A DNA stretch of 64,000 nucleotides, taken from Candidatus Saccharimonadota bacterium. GTDB lineage: Bacteria; Patescibacteriota; Saccharimonadia; Saccharimonadales; Saccharimonadaceae. The notes beneath the pieces were generated by a model. That model was not told where the DNA came from, did no database searches, and saw only the letters and a list, made by a program, of their open reading frames with translations. A program made the translations under genes and the position numbers. Every line of letters starts with the position of its first letter. The stretch's first letter is position 1. Where the stretch lies: the NCBI GenBank assembly GCA_017506895.1, contig JAFWBV010000001.1, positions 1 through 64,000 on the forward strand, given 5' to 3'. Shown in pieces: positions 25,122 to 34,021 of the stretch.

Positions 25122-27254
25122 ATGTTAAAGAAAGAAGATCTAAAGGATTATCAGATTGAAGCGCTAGCATCAATCAAAAAAGCAAGAATGCGCGGTGATA
25201 ATCGGGCATTAGTAGTGATGGCGACCGGTGTAGGTAAAACCGCTGTATGCGCATTTGACATCGAACACTTTCTTCGTGAAGAAGGAGGTAGATGTTTGTT
25301 ATTATGCCATAGCAACGAAATACTGAGACAGGATATGAATGAAATTCGAAGCATCTTGGGCAATAAATACAGATATGGTTTATTTAATTGCGAAACAAAG
25401 AAAATAAACTCTAGAATATTGTTTGCATCAATTAAATCTATCTATCTGCGCTTAGATTTGTTCAAAGCAGACGAGTTTGCCTACATCGTAGTAGATGAGG
25501 CACATCATGCTCCGGCTGGTATGTACCAGAAAGTACTAAACTATTTTCAGCCTAAGTTTTTATTGGGTATGACGGCAACGCCAAACCGTCTTGACGGAAT
25601 GAGCCTAAATTTGACATTTGGGCAAACAATCTATTCGCTGGAGCTTCCTGAGGCAATTCAGAAAGGTATATTGACTAGTATTAATTATCGACTAGTTTTA
25701 GACGAACTGATAAATCTTGAAAAAGATCCAGAGAACGGAGAAATATTCAATCCAAAAACAGACGAAGAAGTTGCTGCAATGGTGCTTGAAAAACGTCAAA
25801 ACAGTAGCATGTTAGTGTTCTGCACATCAATATCACATGCAAATAAAATGCATAGTTTATTACCGGGTTCCGGTATTATGCATTCAGGGTGTTCAAATGA
25901 GCAGAATGCAACAACTTTAAAATCATTTCGTAAAGGTGAGCTATCGACGATAGTGTCAGTAGACATGTTAAACGAAGGAGTTGACATTCCTCATGCAGAT
26001 ACGATAGTTTTCCTGCGTTCGACAATGTCACCAGTAGTCTATTATCAGCAACTTGGCAGAGGTCTACGTAGATGTCCAGGCAAAGACAGCGTAACAGTAT
26101 ATGATTTTGTCGGGAATGTAGACAGAATTAAGATAGTTAACGAGCTGGCACTCAGTATCAAAAAATGGAATAATTCTGAAACTGAGAAAAAAGGCGAGAA
26201 AAAATTCGAGTTGCATATCGAAGCAAAACAGTTCGGTAATCGCAATATTGAACTCGAATTTATTATTCAGAAAATCAACGAAATCTCTCGCAGGATATCC
26301 ATCAAAAAGGAGATGATAGAAGAAGTACGCCAATTCGCCGAGGATCTTGGTGGAAGACCACCGACAGAAGAAGAATACACTCATGATGTCTGGATTAATC
26401 ATAATCTCGAAACAGTATTAGCACAGTTTGAAAACTGGGATAAATTCCTAAAAATGGCAGGATTCGATATATATACACGTAAAATCACGAGAGCTGAAAT
26501 ATTGAAGGAATTTACAATACTGGGCCAAAGGGCGATGCAGACCAAGAAACTACCAAAAAGGAATGAACTCCTAAAGGATATTGGCGCTTCAAACTATGAA
26601 TATTGTTTAGGGAAATATGGTAGCTGGAAAGATATAATTAATTCCGTCCTTAAATCAGTTAATCTGATTACGCTATCTGAAGCTGAACGCTGCGCATGGA
26701 ATATGCATTATCAGCAAAATGGTAATTTATCGAAAGGAGATTTCGAGAAAATCGTTGGAGCTGATTATGTCGAATTGTACTTATCCTACTATGGTTCTTG
26801 GGATAGTTTTTGTAAAAATGTACTAATTGATATAGAAAGAATCGATCTACTTCGTGAAATAGTGTTACATTGTGGACGAGATTACAAAAAAGCCTATTGT
26901 CGAGTTCCAACATGTGGAGAATTAGCAAAAGTATTATCGACATACCATTGGGAAAAGTATAAAAGAATCTATGGGAATGATAGAAATACTTTTATGAAAC
27001 AGCTTATGCAGGCAACAGATAAGGAAAGAATATTTGAAGCACAACATTGGACGGAAAAATTCTATATTGGTAAGTACTATGATTTTCTCTATGAATTTAA
27101 AAGAGAACCGAACATGAATATTTTTCTCAAATATGTCAAAAAAAGAGGTAAAGAAAAGTATTCTGTAAAACGAATAACGTGCGAAATAAATAACTACTTT
27201 GGTTCTTGGAAAAGATTTGTAGATTGTACGCGTTTAGAGCAGGAAGAATATTAA
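25122..27254 (+). CDS. SF2 helicase fused to HNH-associated repeats
   Basis: 710 residues. The N-terminal two thirds form a UvrB/Type III-like DEAD/H helicase: Walker A MATGVGKTA, VVDEAHHAP, GMTATPNRLDG, VDMLNEGVDIPHADT and YYQQLGRGLRR. From about residue 390 the chain is built of four to five degenerate repeats of around 55 residues, each ending near GSW (YGSWKDI, YGSWDSF, FGSWKRF), resembling the repeats that accompany HNH/homing endonucleases. No nuclease catalytic centre is visible. ATG 25122 is preferred over 25092 because of GAAGGGGGT just upstream. It has its own consensus promoter and terminator, next to gene remnants and a tRNA, suggesting an accessory or defence-type role. Confidence 0.8.
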   Translation: MLKKEDLKDYQIEALASIKKARMRGDNRALVVMATGVGKTAVCAFDIEHFLREEGGRCLLLCHSNEILRQDMNEIRSILGNKYRYGLFNCETKKINSRILFASIKSIYLRLDLFKADEFAYIVVDEAHHAPAGMYQKVLNYFQPKFLLGMTATPNRLDGMSLNLTFGQTIYSLELPEAIQKGILTSINYRLVLDELINLEKDPENGEIFNPKTDEEVAAMVLEKRQNSSMLVFCTSISHANKMHSLLPGSGIMHSGCSNEQNATTLKSFRKGELSTIVSVDMLNEGVDIPHADTIVFLRSTMSPVVYYQQLGRGLRRCPGKDSVTVYDFVGNVDRIKIVNELALSIKKWNNSETEKKGEKKFELHIEAKQFGNRNIELEFIIQKINEISRRISIKKEMIEEVRQFAEDLGGRPPTEEEYTHDVWINHNLETVLAQFENWDKFLKMAGFDIYTRKITRAEILKEFTILGQRAMQTKKLPKRNELLKDIGASNYEYCLGKYGSWKDIINSVLKSVNLITLSEAERCAWNMHYQQNGNLSKGDFEKIVGADYVELYLSYYGSWDSFCKNVLIDIERIDLLREIVLHCGRDYKKAYCRVPTCGELAKVLSTYHWEKYKRIYGNDRNTFMKQLMQATDKERIFEAQHWTEKFYIGKYYDFLYEFKREPNMNIFLKYVKKRGKEKYSVKRITCEINNYFGSWKRFVDCTRLEQEEY

Positions 27255-27263
27255 AAAAATACT

Positions 27264-27290
27264 AAAGACCGTAGGAATACGGTCTTTTTT
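27264..27290 (+). terminator. Terminator after the helicase gene
   Basis: Perfect 10-bp stem AAAGACCGTA/TACGGTCTTT with GGAA loop, followed by T6. Confidence 0.9.
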
Positions 27291-27366
27291 AAACTAACAA
27301 GTAGTATGATGCAAAAGCATAGCTAAACCGCCCCGGAATATCATTAAAAATACTGGTATTAAATGC

Positions 27367-27525
27367 ATGAAAGCGTTTAGGAAAAACCTTGACCTTGGTA
27401 AGAACGGTATTGCGATTGGAGAAGATTTATATACCATAGAATTGACAGAAGAACAGATACGTCAGGAAGCGATAAACTTTTATGAAGAATACTTTAAACT
27501 GCACGACGTGTATTTAATAAGTTAA
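27367..27525 (+). CDS. Possible 52-residue small protein or gene remnant
   Basis: An open frame MKAFRKNLDLGKNGIAIGED continuing to EEYFKLHDVYLIS. The composition is protein-like (alternating charged and hydrophobic residues, likely two helices) but there is no good ribosome site and no family that I recognise. It may be the leftover N-terminal or internal part of a longer accessory gene; a second fragment follows at 27585 in another frame. Confidence 0.3.
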   Translation: MKAFRKNLDLGKNGIAIGEDLYTIELTEEQIRQEAINFYEEYFKLHDVYLIS

Positions 27526-27584
27526 GAAAGCGTAAAAAGTATCAGTTCTGATACTGAAATGATAATGGGGTACCAAATATAACG

Positions 27585-27671
27585 ATGAAGGTTGCCTATG
27601 CACATGAGCTAATGCATGCATTGCTCGAATCCAGACCTGGTTGTACTTCAGATTGTATTTTTATGCAATAA
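27585..27671 (+). pseudogene. HExxH metallopeptidase remnant
   Basis: A 28-residue frame reads MKVAYAHELMHALLESRPGC and then TSDCIFMQ. HELMH matches the zinc-binding HExxH motif, and the following cysteines and CIFM resemble the metzincin/archaemetzincin pattern, although the glycine is missing. In-frame sequence upstream stops after ten codons. It looks like the tail of a broken protease gene; an ImmA/IrrE-like origin is an alternative. Confidence 0.35.
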
Positions 27672-27695
27672 AAATGGCTGGGGTGGTAGGACTCG
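27670..27695. repeat. Duplicate of the tRNA-Gln 3' end (att-like repeat)
   Basis: Twenty-six bases (A5 then TGGCTGGGGTGGTAGGACTCG) are identical to 27737-27762, which covers the last 21 bases of tRNA-Gln and its flank. Such duplications are the mark left when an integrase inserts at the 3' end of a tRNA gene; no integrase gene is in the window. Confidence 0.75.
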
Positions 27696-27722
27696 CTCGT
27701 TTACGACCGAGTCCTGCTTTTT
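27688..27722 (+). terminator. Terminator built from the tRNA-derived repeat
   Basis: AGGACTCG (27688-27695) pairs with CGAGTCCT (27708-27715), extended inside by TCG/CGA, and is followed by GCTTTTTC. The left arm is the T-arm sequence of the duplicated tRNA end. Confidence 0.75.
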
Positions 27723-27741
27723 CAGTTTTTTTGTAAAAAAA

Positions 27742-27816
27742 TGGCTGGGGTGGTAGGACTCGAACCCACGAATGTCGGGACCAGAACCCGATGCCTTACC
27801 ACTTGGCGACACCCCA
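27742..27816 (-). tRNA. tRNA-Gln (CTG)
   Basis: A 75-nt cloverleaf: acceptor TGGGGTG/CACCCCA, D arm GCCAAGTGGTAAGGC, anticodon stem TCGGG/CCCGA with loop TTCTGGT (anticodon CTG), T arm GTGGG-TTCGAGT-CCTAC, discriminator G and encoded CCA. Confidence 0.95.
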
Positions 27817-27840
27817 GTGTGAAACAATTATACCACAAGT

Positions 27841-30800
27841 CTATTCGCTTCGCAACGCTTCAACCGGGTCCTTCTTTGATGCAGATTTGGCCGGAATTAA
27901 ACCGCCAAGTAGAGTCAATATAATAGAAAGACAGATTAAGAAAAGTGCCATTCTAATGTCTAAAGTAGCGGAAAGTGGTATGTCGCCAGTAAAATGATGC
28001 AAAACAAGATTAATCGGCGGTATTAGCATATATGAAATAACTACGCCAAATAATCCTGATAACAATCCGATAATAAAGGTTTCTGCATTAAAGATAGAAG
28101 AAATATTATGTTTGCTGGCACCGATAGCGCGCAGGATTCCTATCTCTTTGGTGCGCTCATAGACAGAAATATAAGTTATTACACCAATCATGATAGAAGA
28201 TACGACTAGGGAAATCGACACAAAAGCAATTAGAACGTAAGAAACTGCGTCAACAATAGTTTTGACAGAAGACATAAGAATACCAGTCGTATCCGAATAA
28301 TCAATTACTTTATCATCCATCTTTAATTCTCGCATATTTTCATTATAGTTATCCAAAAATTCCATAAAATGAGTTTTTCCATCGAAACTCCAAAAATAGA
28401 AAGAAATTTGAGTAGGTTCAGACAGATTTTGATAACCCAAAGTAGAAAGGTTTGTAGCTAACGACGTTTTCTTCTTAGTAAACATTGCAGTAACTACTCT
28501 TGATAACTCTTCTTCAGAAAAGTTCAGATGAAAAGCCCCAACCAGCGCATCTTTATCAACATTAAAAGCGGAAGCAAAACTATTTGTGAGATATGATGAT
28601 AATTCTCCAACTTTAGACAGTATTTCTTTCTTCATAGTAACTTCCGTAATGGCAATCGAAAAAGTATTGATTGCTGAGTCAACTTCCGTAGTATTTAAGA
28701 AAGCTTTAATAGTCGGCTCAAATATCAATTCGACAATCGGAATTGGCATATTATCTACATCAAAAGGGATTCCCTGTTTTTGCATGGCCAAATCAAACGC
28801 GACCGTATAAGCCGACATAGCGCCTTTGAGTAAGCCAGCATACATCGATTTGAAATTATCACTAGGAATTAAATATTTACTTTCTAAATCAGAAAAATCT
28901 TCATCAACAAGAAAGTCATCCACCAGTGAATCTATATGAGATTTTAGAAAAGTCCCTGTTCCGTCTAGACCGGCAATATTAAGCTTTAGCTTTTCAGCCA
29001 AAGAATTAAATCTTTCAGTGATTACAGTCTTAACTGGGCTAATATCGGCTGTTATATCATTGTTAATTTGTTGAATATACTCTGTTGTTTTTGTTGTAAT
29101 GGCATTTTGATCAATTTTAACGCCAAAAGCCTGAGAGAGCTTAGTCTCATCAACGGAAACTAAGTCTGAGAATTCAAAATAAAAGTCATTCCCTTCTTCG
29201 CCAAAACGTGTATTAGAAAATATATCGATTTCTGGATTAGCTAATTGTTTCTGAACAATTTCACTTTTTCCCGATTCATCTATGATATGAGTAATCAAAG
29301 ATGGAAGATATGCAATACCGCTGCCAGACGACATCATTTCGGTGTCAGATAGGGCCACGCCAACGATATGCAGTTTTTCGGCACCGTCAAAGACGCTACG
29401 CATATAATCTTTATCGTTAGACATATCTTCATAAACATCATATTTGGTGTTTAGTTTAAAAGTACTAGTCGCAGGTATAAGTCTAAGATCCACGCCCATC
29501 AAATCATCGTAAGTTAACTCGAGCGGTTTGTTATTAATACTGACTCTCTCGCCACTCATAATTTTCGTAATTATTTCATTTAGCTCCTGCGAATCATGAA
29601 AACCAAGCGAATAAGTAAGAAGTTCAGAGATTTGATTACGATTATTAAGAACTACGACCATTTCATTGTATTTTTCAGGGTACTTACCAGCTAGAAGTTC
29701 GGTATCATTTTTTAAATTGTCAATTTCAAATTGACGAAAAACTGACGTCATGGTTGAATAGTTTCTAAGTAGAGATGTCTCGCCAATCAAAGAAGAAAAC
29801 ATATTGCTTGGATTCATTTTCGCTATTTTACCAGTCGCGTCTTTTGTATAAATAACTGGGTCGACATTATATTCATATTCCATTAAACGAATGTCGTCTT
29901 TTAATTCATCTTGATGTAGTTTTAGATAGTTGGTAAAACTCAGTAAATCATTATTTGAAACTGTACCAAGCGTTGATGTTAAAACTTGGTTTTCTTTTAA
30001 AATGCCATCAGGCTGTTTGGTATTATCACCGCCAGATAAACTGAGCAATATCCCAGTTAAATCTGCGGTTTCCTTTTGAAGTGCTAAGGGGTATGAAGTT
30101 AAAGTATCTTCTTCGATTTTATCAATATAGTTTTGAAAACCAGTCGAGACGGCAGAAATTAAAGCAATACCGATAATACCAATTGAGCCGGCAATTGCCA
30201 CAAGAAAGGTTCTAGCTTTCTTTGTCAATAAATTGCGCATCGAAAGACCAAAGGCTGTCAAGAAAGACATTTTAGTTTTTTTAGATTTACGTTCGGATTC
30301 AATCAAATCTAAATCAGTTTTTACTTTTCCATCATAAGGATTTGAATCGGCGGTAATCTTGCCATCTTTTAAATTTATTATTCTCGTAGAATACAGTTTA
30401 GCAAGCTCTGGGTTATGAGTTACCATAATTACAAGTTTATCTTTGGATATTTTTTTCAAAATATCCATTACTTGGATTGAAGTCTCAGAATCAAGTGCAC
30501 CAGTAGGTTCGTCGGCAAGAACTATATCAGGGTCATTCACCAGAGCTCTCGCAATTGCGACTCGTTGCATCTGTCCACCAGATAGTTGAGCCGGAAGTTT
30601 ATGAATGTGATCACTTAAGCCTACGGCCTTTAAAGTATTTTTTGCGCGCCGAATTGATTCCCTTTTTGAAATACCCGAAAGGGTTAAAGCTAGTCTAACA
30701 TTTTGTAAAACAGTTTGGTGGGGGATTAGGTTGTAGGATTGGAAAACGAATCCAATTCTATGATTACGATACGCATCCCAATCTTTGTCACGAAATTTTT

Positions 30801-31008
30801 TTGTAGATATCTCGTTAATAACTAAATCTCCAGACGTGTAATCGTCTAAGCCGCCAATGATATTCAGTAGCGTAGTTTTACCAGAACCAGAAGGCCCAAG
30901 AATCGAAGCAAATTCACTTTCACGAAAATTAATAGACACATCATTAAGAACGGTCCGTTTTATCCCACCGGTCGAGTAGACCTTAGAAACACCACTAATC
31001 TCTAGCAT
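27841..31008 (-). CDS. MacB-like ABC transporter with fused ATPase and large extracellular domain
   Basis: 1055 residues in a single chain. The N-terminal ATPase (about 1-230) has Walker A GPSGSGKTT, signature LSGGQMQR, Walker B IVLADEPTGALD and the H-loop VTHNPE. A TM helix near 265 is followed by a very long extracytoplasmic part (about 290-900) and three C-terminal TM helices with an FtsX motif (ERTKEIGILRAIGASKHNI). It resembles MacB/LolCDE-class mechanotransmitters that move lipoproteins or peptides rather than small solutes. The start at ATG 31008 follows a TATAAT (31018-31023) by 9 nt. The substrate is unknown. Confidence 0.88.
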   Translation of the reverse strand: MLEISGVSKVYSTGGIKRTVLNDVSINFRESEFASILGPSGSGKTTLLNIIGGLDDYTSGDLVINEISTKKFRDKDWDAYRNHRIGFVFQSYNLIPHQTVLQNVRLALTLSGISKRESIRRAKNTLKAVGLSDHIHKLPAQLSGGQMQRVAIARALVNDPDIVLADEPTGALDSETSIQVMDILKKISKDKLVIMVTHNPELAKLYSTRIINLKDGKITADSNPYDGKVKTDLDLIESERKSKKTKMSFLTAFGLSMRNLLTKKARTFLVAIAGSIGIIGIALISAVSTGFQNYIDKIEEDTLTSYPLALQKETADLTGILLSLSGGDNTKQPDGILKENQVLTSTLGTVSNNDLLSFTNYLKLHQDELKDDIRLMEYEYNVDPVIYTKDATGKIAKMNPSNMFSSLIGETSLLRNYSTMTSVFRQFEIDNLKNDTELLAGKYPEKYNEMVVVLNNRNQISELLTYSLGFHDSQELNEIITKIMSGERVSINNKPLELTYDDLMGVDLRLIPATSTFKLNTKYDVYEDMSNDKDYMRSVFDGAEKLHIVGVALSDTEMMSSGSGIAYLPSLITHIIDESGKSEIVQKQLANPEIDIFSNTRFGEEGNDFYFEFSDLVSVDETKLSQAFGVKIDQNAITTKTTEYIQQINNDITADISPVKTVITERFNSLAEKLKLNIAGLDGTGTFLKSHIDSLVDDFLVDEDFSDLESKYLIPSDNFKSMYAGLLKGAMSAYTVAFDLAMQKQGIPFDVDNMPIPIVELIFEPTIKAFLNTTEVDSAINTFSIAITEVTMKKEILSKVGELSSYLTNSFASAFNVDKDALVGAFHLNFSEEELSRVVTAMFTKKKTSLATNLSTLGYQNLSEPTQISFYFWSFDGKTHFMEFLDNYNENMRELKMDDKVIDYSDTTGILMSSVKTIVDAVSYVLIAFVSISLVVSSIMIGVITYISVYERTKEIGILRAIGASKHNISSIFNAETFIIGLLSGLFGVVISYMLIPPINLVLHHFTGDIPLSATLDIRMALFLICLSIILTLLGGLIPAKSASKKDPVEALRSE

Positions 31009-31070
31009 GTAATATACATTATACAACAAATTTCAGATAAAATACAGTTTTAGATATATAATATATAGAT

Positions 31071-31796
31071 ATGGACGAGAAGGTGTTCAACAGAGTAGAA
31101 AAAAAATATCTCATTACGGCTTTAGAAAAAAAGGCATTACTTAGAGCTGTTAAGAAAAATATGAACAAAGATAAATATTATAAAACGGAGATATTTAATA
31201 TATATTTTGATAACGACAATATTGAGCTCATTAATCAATCAATTGATTGGACGGACTTTAAAGCAAAATTAAGAGCTAGAAGCTACAAAGGATATAATCG
31301 GGTTTTTATTGAAATCAAAACTAAAATTAGAAGTAAAGATAATAATTTAGGATATAAACGTCGAGTGATGATCACGAAAGAAGATTATAAAGAGCTCATC
31401 GACCAAAAAAGCAATCTAGTGAAATTGGCAAAAAAATCAATCGAAACCAAAAATGATATTCAAATTGCCAAAGAAGCGGAATATTTAATCAATCATTATA
31501 AACTATCGCCAAAGTATTTAATATCATATAATCGTACATCCTATAGGGGCGAAGCCAATTTAAGGGTAACATTTGATGAAAATTTAAAGGGCCGAACAGA
31601 AAAATTTGACTTTAGAAACAGAAAATGTGATAAAATATACTTTAAAGATGATCATAACATCATAATGGAAATCAAGGCTCAAGGAGCTATGCCTTTATGG
31701 TTGGCTAAAGAATTATCTAAATTAAAAATTTATCCGCAAAGATTTAGCAAAATTGGCAAGTTTTATCAGTCAATAAGAAAGGAACAAAATGTTTAA
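31071..31796 (+). CDS. VTC-domain polyphosphate polymerase-like protein
   Basis: 241 residues. The triphosphate-tunnel pattern of VTC domains is visible: an N-terminal RVEKKYLI, then FKAKLRARSY and VFIEIKTKI on alternating strands, KRRVMITKEDY, ISYNRTSYRG, LRVTFDENL and the C-terminal IIMEIKAQGAMPLWL. Yeast Vtc4 makes polyphosphate with this fold; the bacterial cytosolic relatives are often paired with DUF4956 proteins, as here (8-bp overlap). TATAAT at 31057-31062 lies 8 nt before the ATG. Confidence 0.85.
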   Translation: MDEKVFNRVEKKYLITALEKKALLRAVKKNMNKDKYYKTEIFNIYFDNDNIELINQSIDWTDFKAKLRARSYKGYNRVFIEIKTKIRSKDNNLGYKRRVMITKEDYKELIDQKSNLVKLAKKSIETKNDIQIAKEAEYLINHYKLSPKYLISYNRTSYRGEANLRVTFDENLKGRTEKFDFRNRKCDKIYFKDDHNIIMEIKAQGAMPLWLAKELSKLKIYPQRFSKIGKFYQSIRKEQNV

Positions 31797-32460
31797 TTCA
31801 ATTTTTGACACTGCGTCTATGGGTCTAGATATCACCACTGGACTAATTAGTGCCGGGGTGGCAATATTTCTAGGTTTACTAGTGGCAATTACTCACATGA
31901 AAACTTCCCAAACCACTAAGGGCTTTCTTGTGACTTTAGCGACGTTACCAGTATTAGTAATGGCTGTAATGATTATGATTAATGGTAACCTAGGTACATC
32001 AATTGCAATCCTCGGAGCATTTTCGCTCATTCGTTTTCGTTCAATCCAGGGTCAAGCTAAGGAATTGCTTAGCGTCTTTTTTGCTATGACTATAGGTCTT
32101 GCCTGTGGAATGGGGCATTTAATGTTTGCTGCCGTCATCACAGCAATTGCAATATTTGTCATCGTTCTATTTTCGTACACAAACTTTCTTGAGCCAAACA
32201 AAAACCAAAGAGTGCTAAAGATTGTAATTCCAGAGGATTTAGACTACGAAGCCGTATTTGACAAAATTTTTAAAAAATACACTACAAAGGCAGAATTGGT
32301 CAAAATGAAAACCATCAATATGGGAAGTTTATATAAACTGACATATAACATTAAGTTAAAAAACAAAATAAAAGAAAAGGCGTTTCTCGACGAAATACGT
32401 GTCAAAAACTGCAATCTCAAAGTATTACTTTCTCATCCATGCCTGGAAGAGGAAATCTAG
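31789..32460 (+). CDS. DUF4956 membrane protein
   Basis: 223 residues with four TM helices in the first 135 and a cytosolic C-terminal domain. The segment LGAFSLIRFRSIQGQAKELLSVFF is characteristic of the DUF4956 family. It overlaps the VTC gene by 8 bp and abuts the next gene, so the three form an operon. Function is unknown; co-occurrence with VTC domains suggests handling of polyphosphate or coupling to the surface protein. Confidence 0.85.
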   Translation: MFNSIFDTASMGLDITTGLISAGVAIFLGLLVAITHMKTSQTTKGFLVTLATLPVLVMAVMIMINGNLGTSIAILGAFSLIRFRSIQGQAKELLSVFFAMTIGLACGMGHLMFAAVITAIAIFVIVLFSYTNFLEPNKNQRVLKIVIPEDLDYEAVFDKIFKKYTTKAELVKMKTINMGSLYKLTYNIKLKNKIKEKAFLDEIRVKNCNLKVLLSHPCLEEEI

Positions 32461-33984
32461 ATGAAGTTTGAGTTTGATTCAAAATGGCTAGTATTGTTTG
32501 TAGTAATGGTAGCCGTCGTATTGACTACCGTCATGTTAAATCAAGAACACTATAATGAAACATCAAATAAAACTATTGGAACTGTAGATATCGATGACGG
32601 GGATTTAGATATTAATTGGAACAAGTACCCCAATTACGAAATAACGCTTTCAGAAAATCTTAATATCAATACCCAAGGGACATATCACGTAACTGGAAAA
32701 CTTGAAAACGGCCTGATTAATATAGAAGCAAAATCAAACGAAAATATTAGATTAATTCTTGATAATGCTTCAATAAAAAATAACGCTGGACCAGCGATTA
32801 TTTGTAAATCGGCGAATGATTTAGTTATTGAAACAATTGGCAATAACATATTAGAAGACGGGGTCAGCTATAGCGAAGAATTTGATAGTGATGTGACGGG
32901 AGTAATTTATAGTAAAAGTGACACTACGTTTGGCGGAGAAGGCAGCTTAACCATTATCGCAAATTATCAAGACGGCATAGTTAGTAAAGATGACTTAAAA
33001 GTTAAGAGCGGTTCTTTTGATATTACTTCGCAAGATGATGGGATTCGGGGAAAAGATTCGGTGTATATCTTAGACGGGAGTTTCATCATCAATGCAGGAG
33101 CAGATGGCATCAAATCGACAAATGAAGCCGAATTTAATAAAGGTTTTGTTTTAATTAAAGATGGTAGTTTTAATATTACAACACAAAACAAAGGAATTAA
33201 GGCATTTAAGAATGTATTATTGAATGGTGGATCATATTCAATCAATTCGATCGACGACGCGATTCATTCAGATAGTTTTATTGGAATTTCTGGGGGAATA
33301 TATAATATAAGTACATTTGATGATGCCATTCATGCCAATAAAGAAATAGTAATAGATGATGGCGATATAACCATTACAAAATCGCATGAAGGGATGGAAT
33401 CAGAATCAATTACGATGAACGGCGGTTTGATAGATATTACTTCTACGGATGACGGAATAAATATTGAAAGTGGCGTAAATACAAGTAGTGGCACACTCAC
33501 GATTAATAATGGTAAAGTAACAATAGACTCAGCAGGTGATGGTATTGATAGTAACGGTTGGGTATATATAAATGGCGGCGATATTGTTATAAATGGGCCA
33601 ACAAGTGACAACAACGGTGCTCTAGATGCAGATAGAGAAATCATAATAAATGGTGGACGAATAATAGCAATCGGTTCAAGTGGAATGGTAAAAGAACTAA
33701 GCAATAATTCAAAAGTACCAGGCATGAGCATTTATTTAGAAAAAGCGAAACCAGTTGGTACACTAATTGAGCTCAAAGACTCCAGTGGCAATATTGTGTT
33801 TGAGCATAAATCTATTAAGACATTTAGACATATTAATATTGCATCAGAAAGTATTAAACTTGGAGAGATTTATACGCTATATCTAAATGGCACAGAAACA
33901 AAAATAATAACACCAACAGAGATTATCACTAAAATTGGAAACCAAGTTAGACCAAATAATCCATCACAAAGAATTCTTCCATAA
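32461..33984 (+). CDS. Beta-helix carbohydrate-binding surface protein (DUF4353-like)
   Basis: 507 residues with an N-terminal membrane anchor (residues about 8-26) and a long right-handed beta-helix assembled from repeated GGxxxITSxDDGI-type coils: SFDITSQDDGIRGKD, INSIDDAIHSDS, ISTFDDAIHAN, DITSTDDGINIES and TIDSAGDGIDSNGW. This matches the Cthe_2159-like polygalacturonate/cellulose-binding family. The Asp pairs may bind calcium. Third gene of the VTC-DUF4956 operon, an association known in Firmicutes. No sorting motif is present. Confidence 0.85.
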   Translation: MKFEFDSKWLVLFVVMVAVVLTTVMLNQEHYNETSNKTIGTVDIDDGDLDINWNKYPNYEITLSENLNINTQGTYHVTGKLENGLINIEAKSNENIRLILDNASIKNNAGPAIICKSANDLVIETIGNNILEDGVSYSEEFDSDVTGVIYSKSDTTFGGEGSLTIIANYQDGIVSKDDLKVKSGSFDITSQDDGIRGKDSVYILDGSFIINAGADGIKSTNEAEFNKGFVLIKDGSFNITTQNKGIKAFKNVLLNGGSYSINSIDDAIHSDSFIGISGGIYNISTFDDAIHANKEIVIDDGDITITKSHEGMESESITMNGGLIDITSTDDGINIESGVNTSSGTLTINNGKVTIDSAGDGIDSNGWVYINGGDIVINGPTSDNNGALDADREIIINGGRIIAIGSSGMVKELSNNSKVPGMSIYLEKAKPVGTLIELKDSSGNIVFEHKSIKTFRHINIASESIKLGEIYTLYLNGTETKIITPTEIITKIGNQVRPNNPSQRILP

Positions 33985-34021
33985 CATAATTATTATGCTA
34001 TAATGTAGTAAAGGAGGAAAA

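Noticed and set aside
25021-27820. Complete prophage or transposon
   Set aside because: No integrase, transposase or structural phage gene is present; only a helicase, fragments and a short repeat were found.
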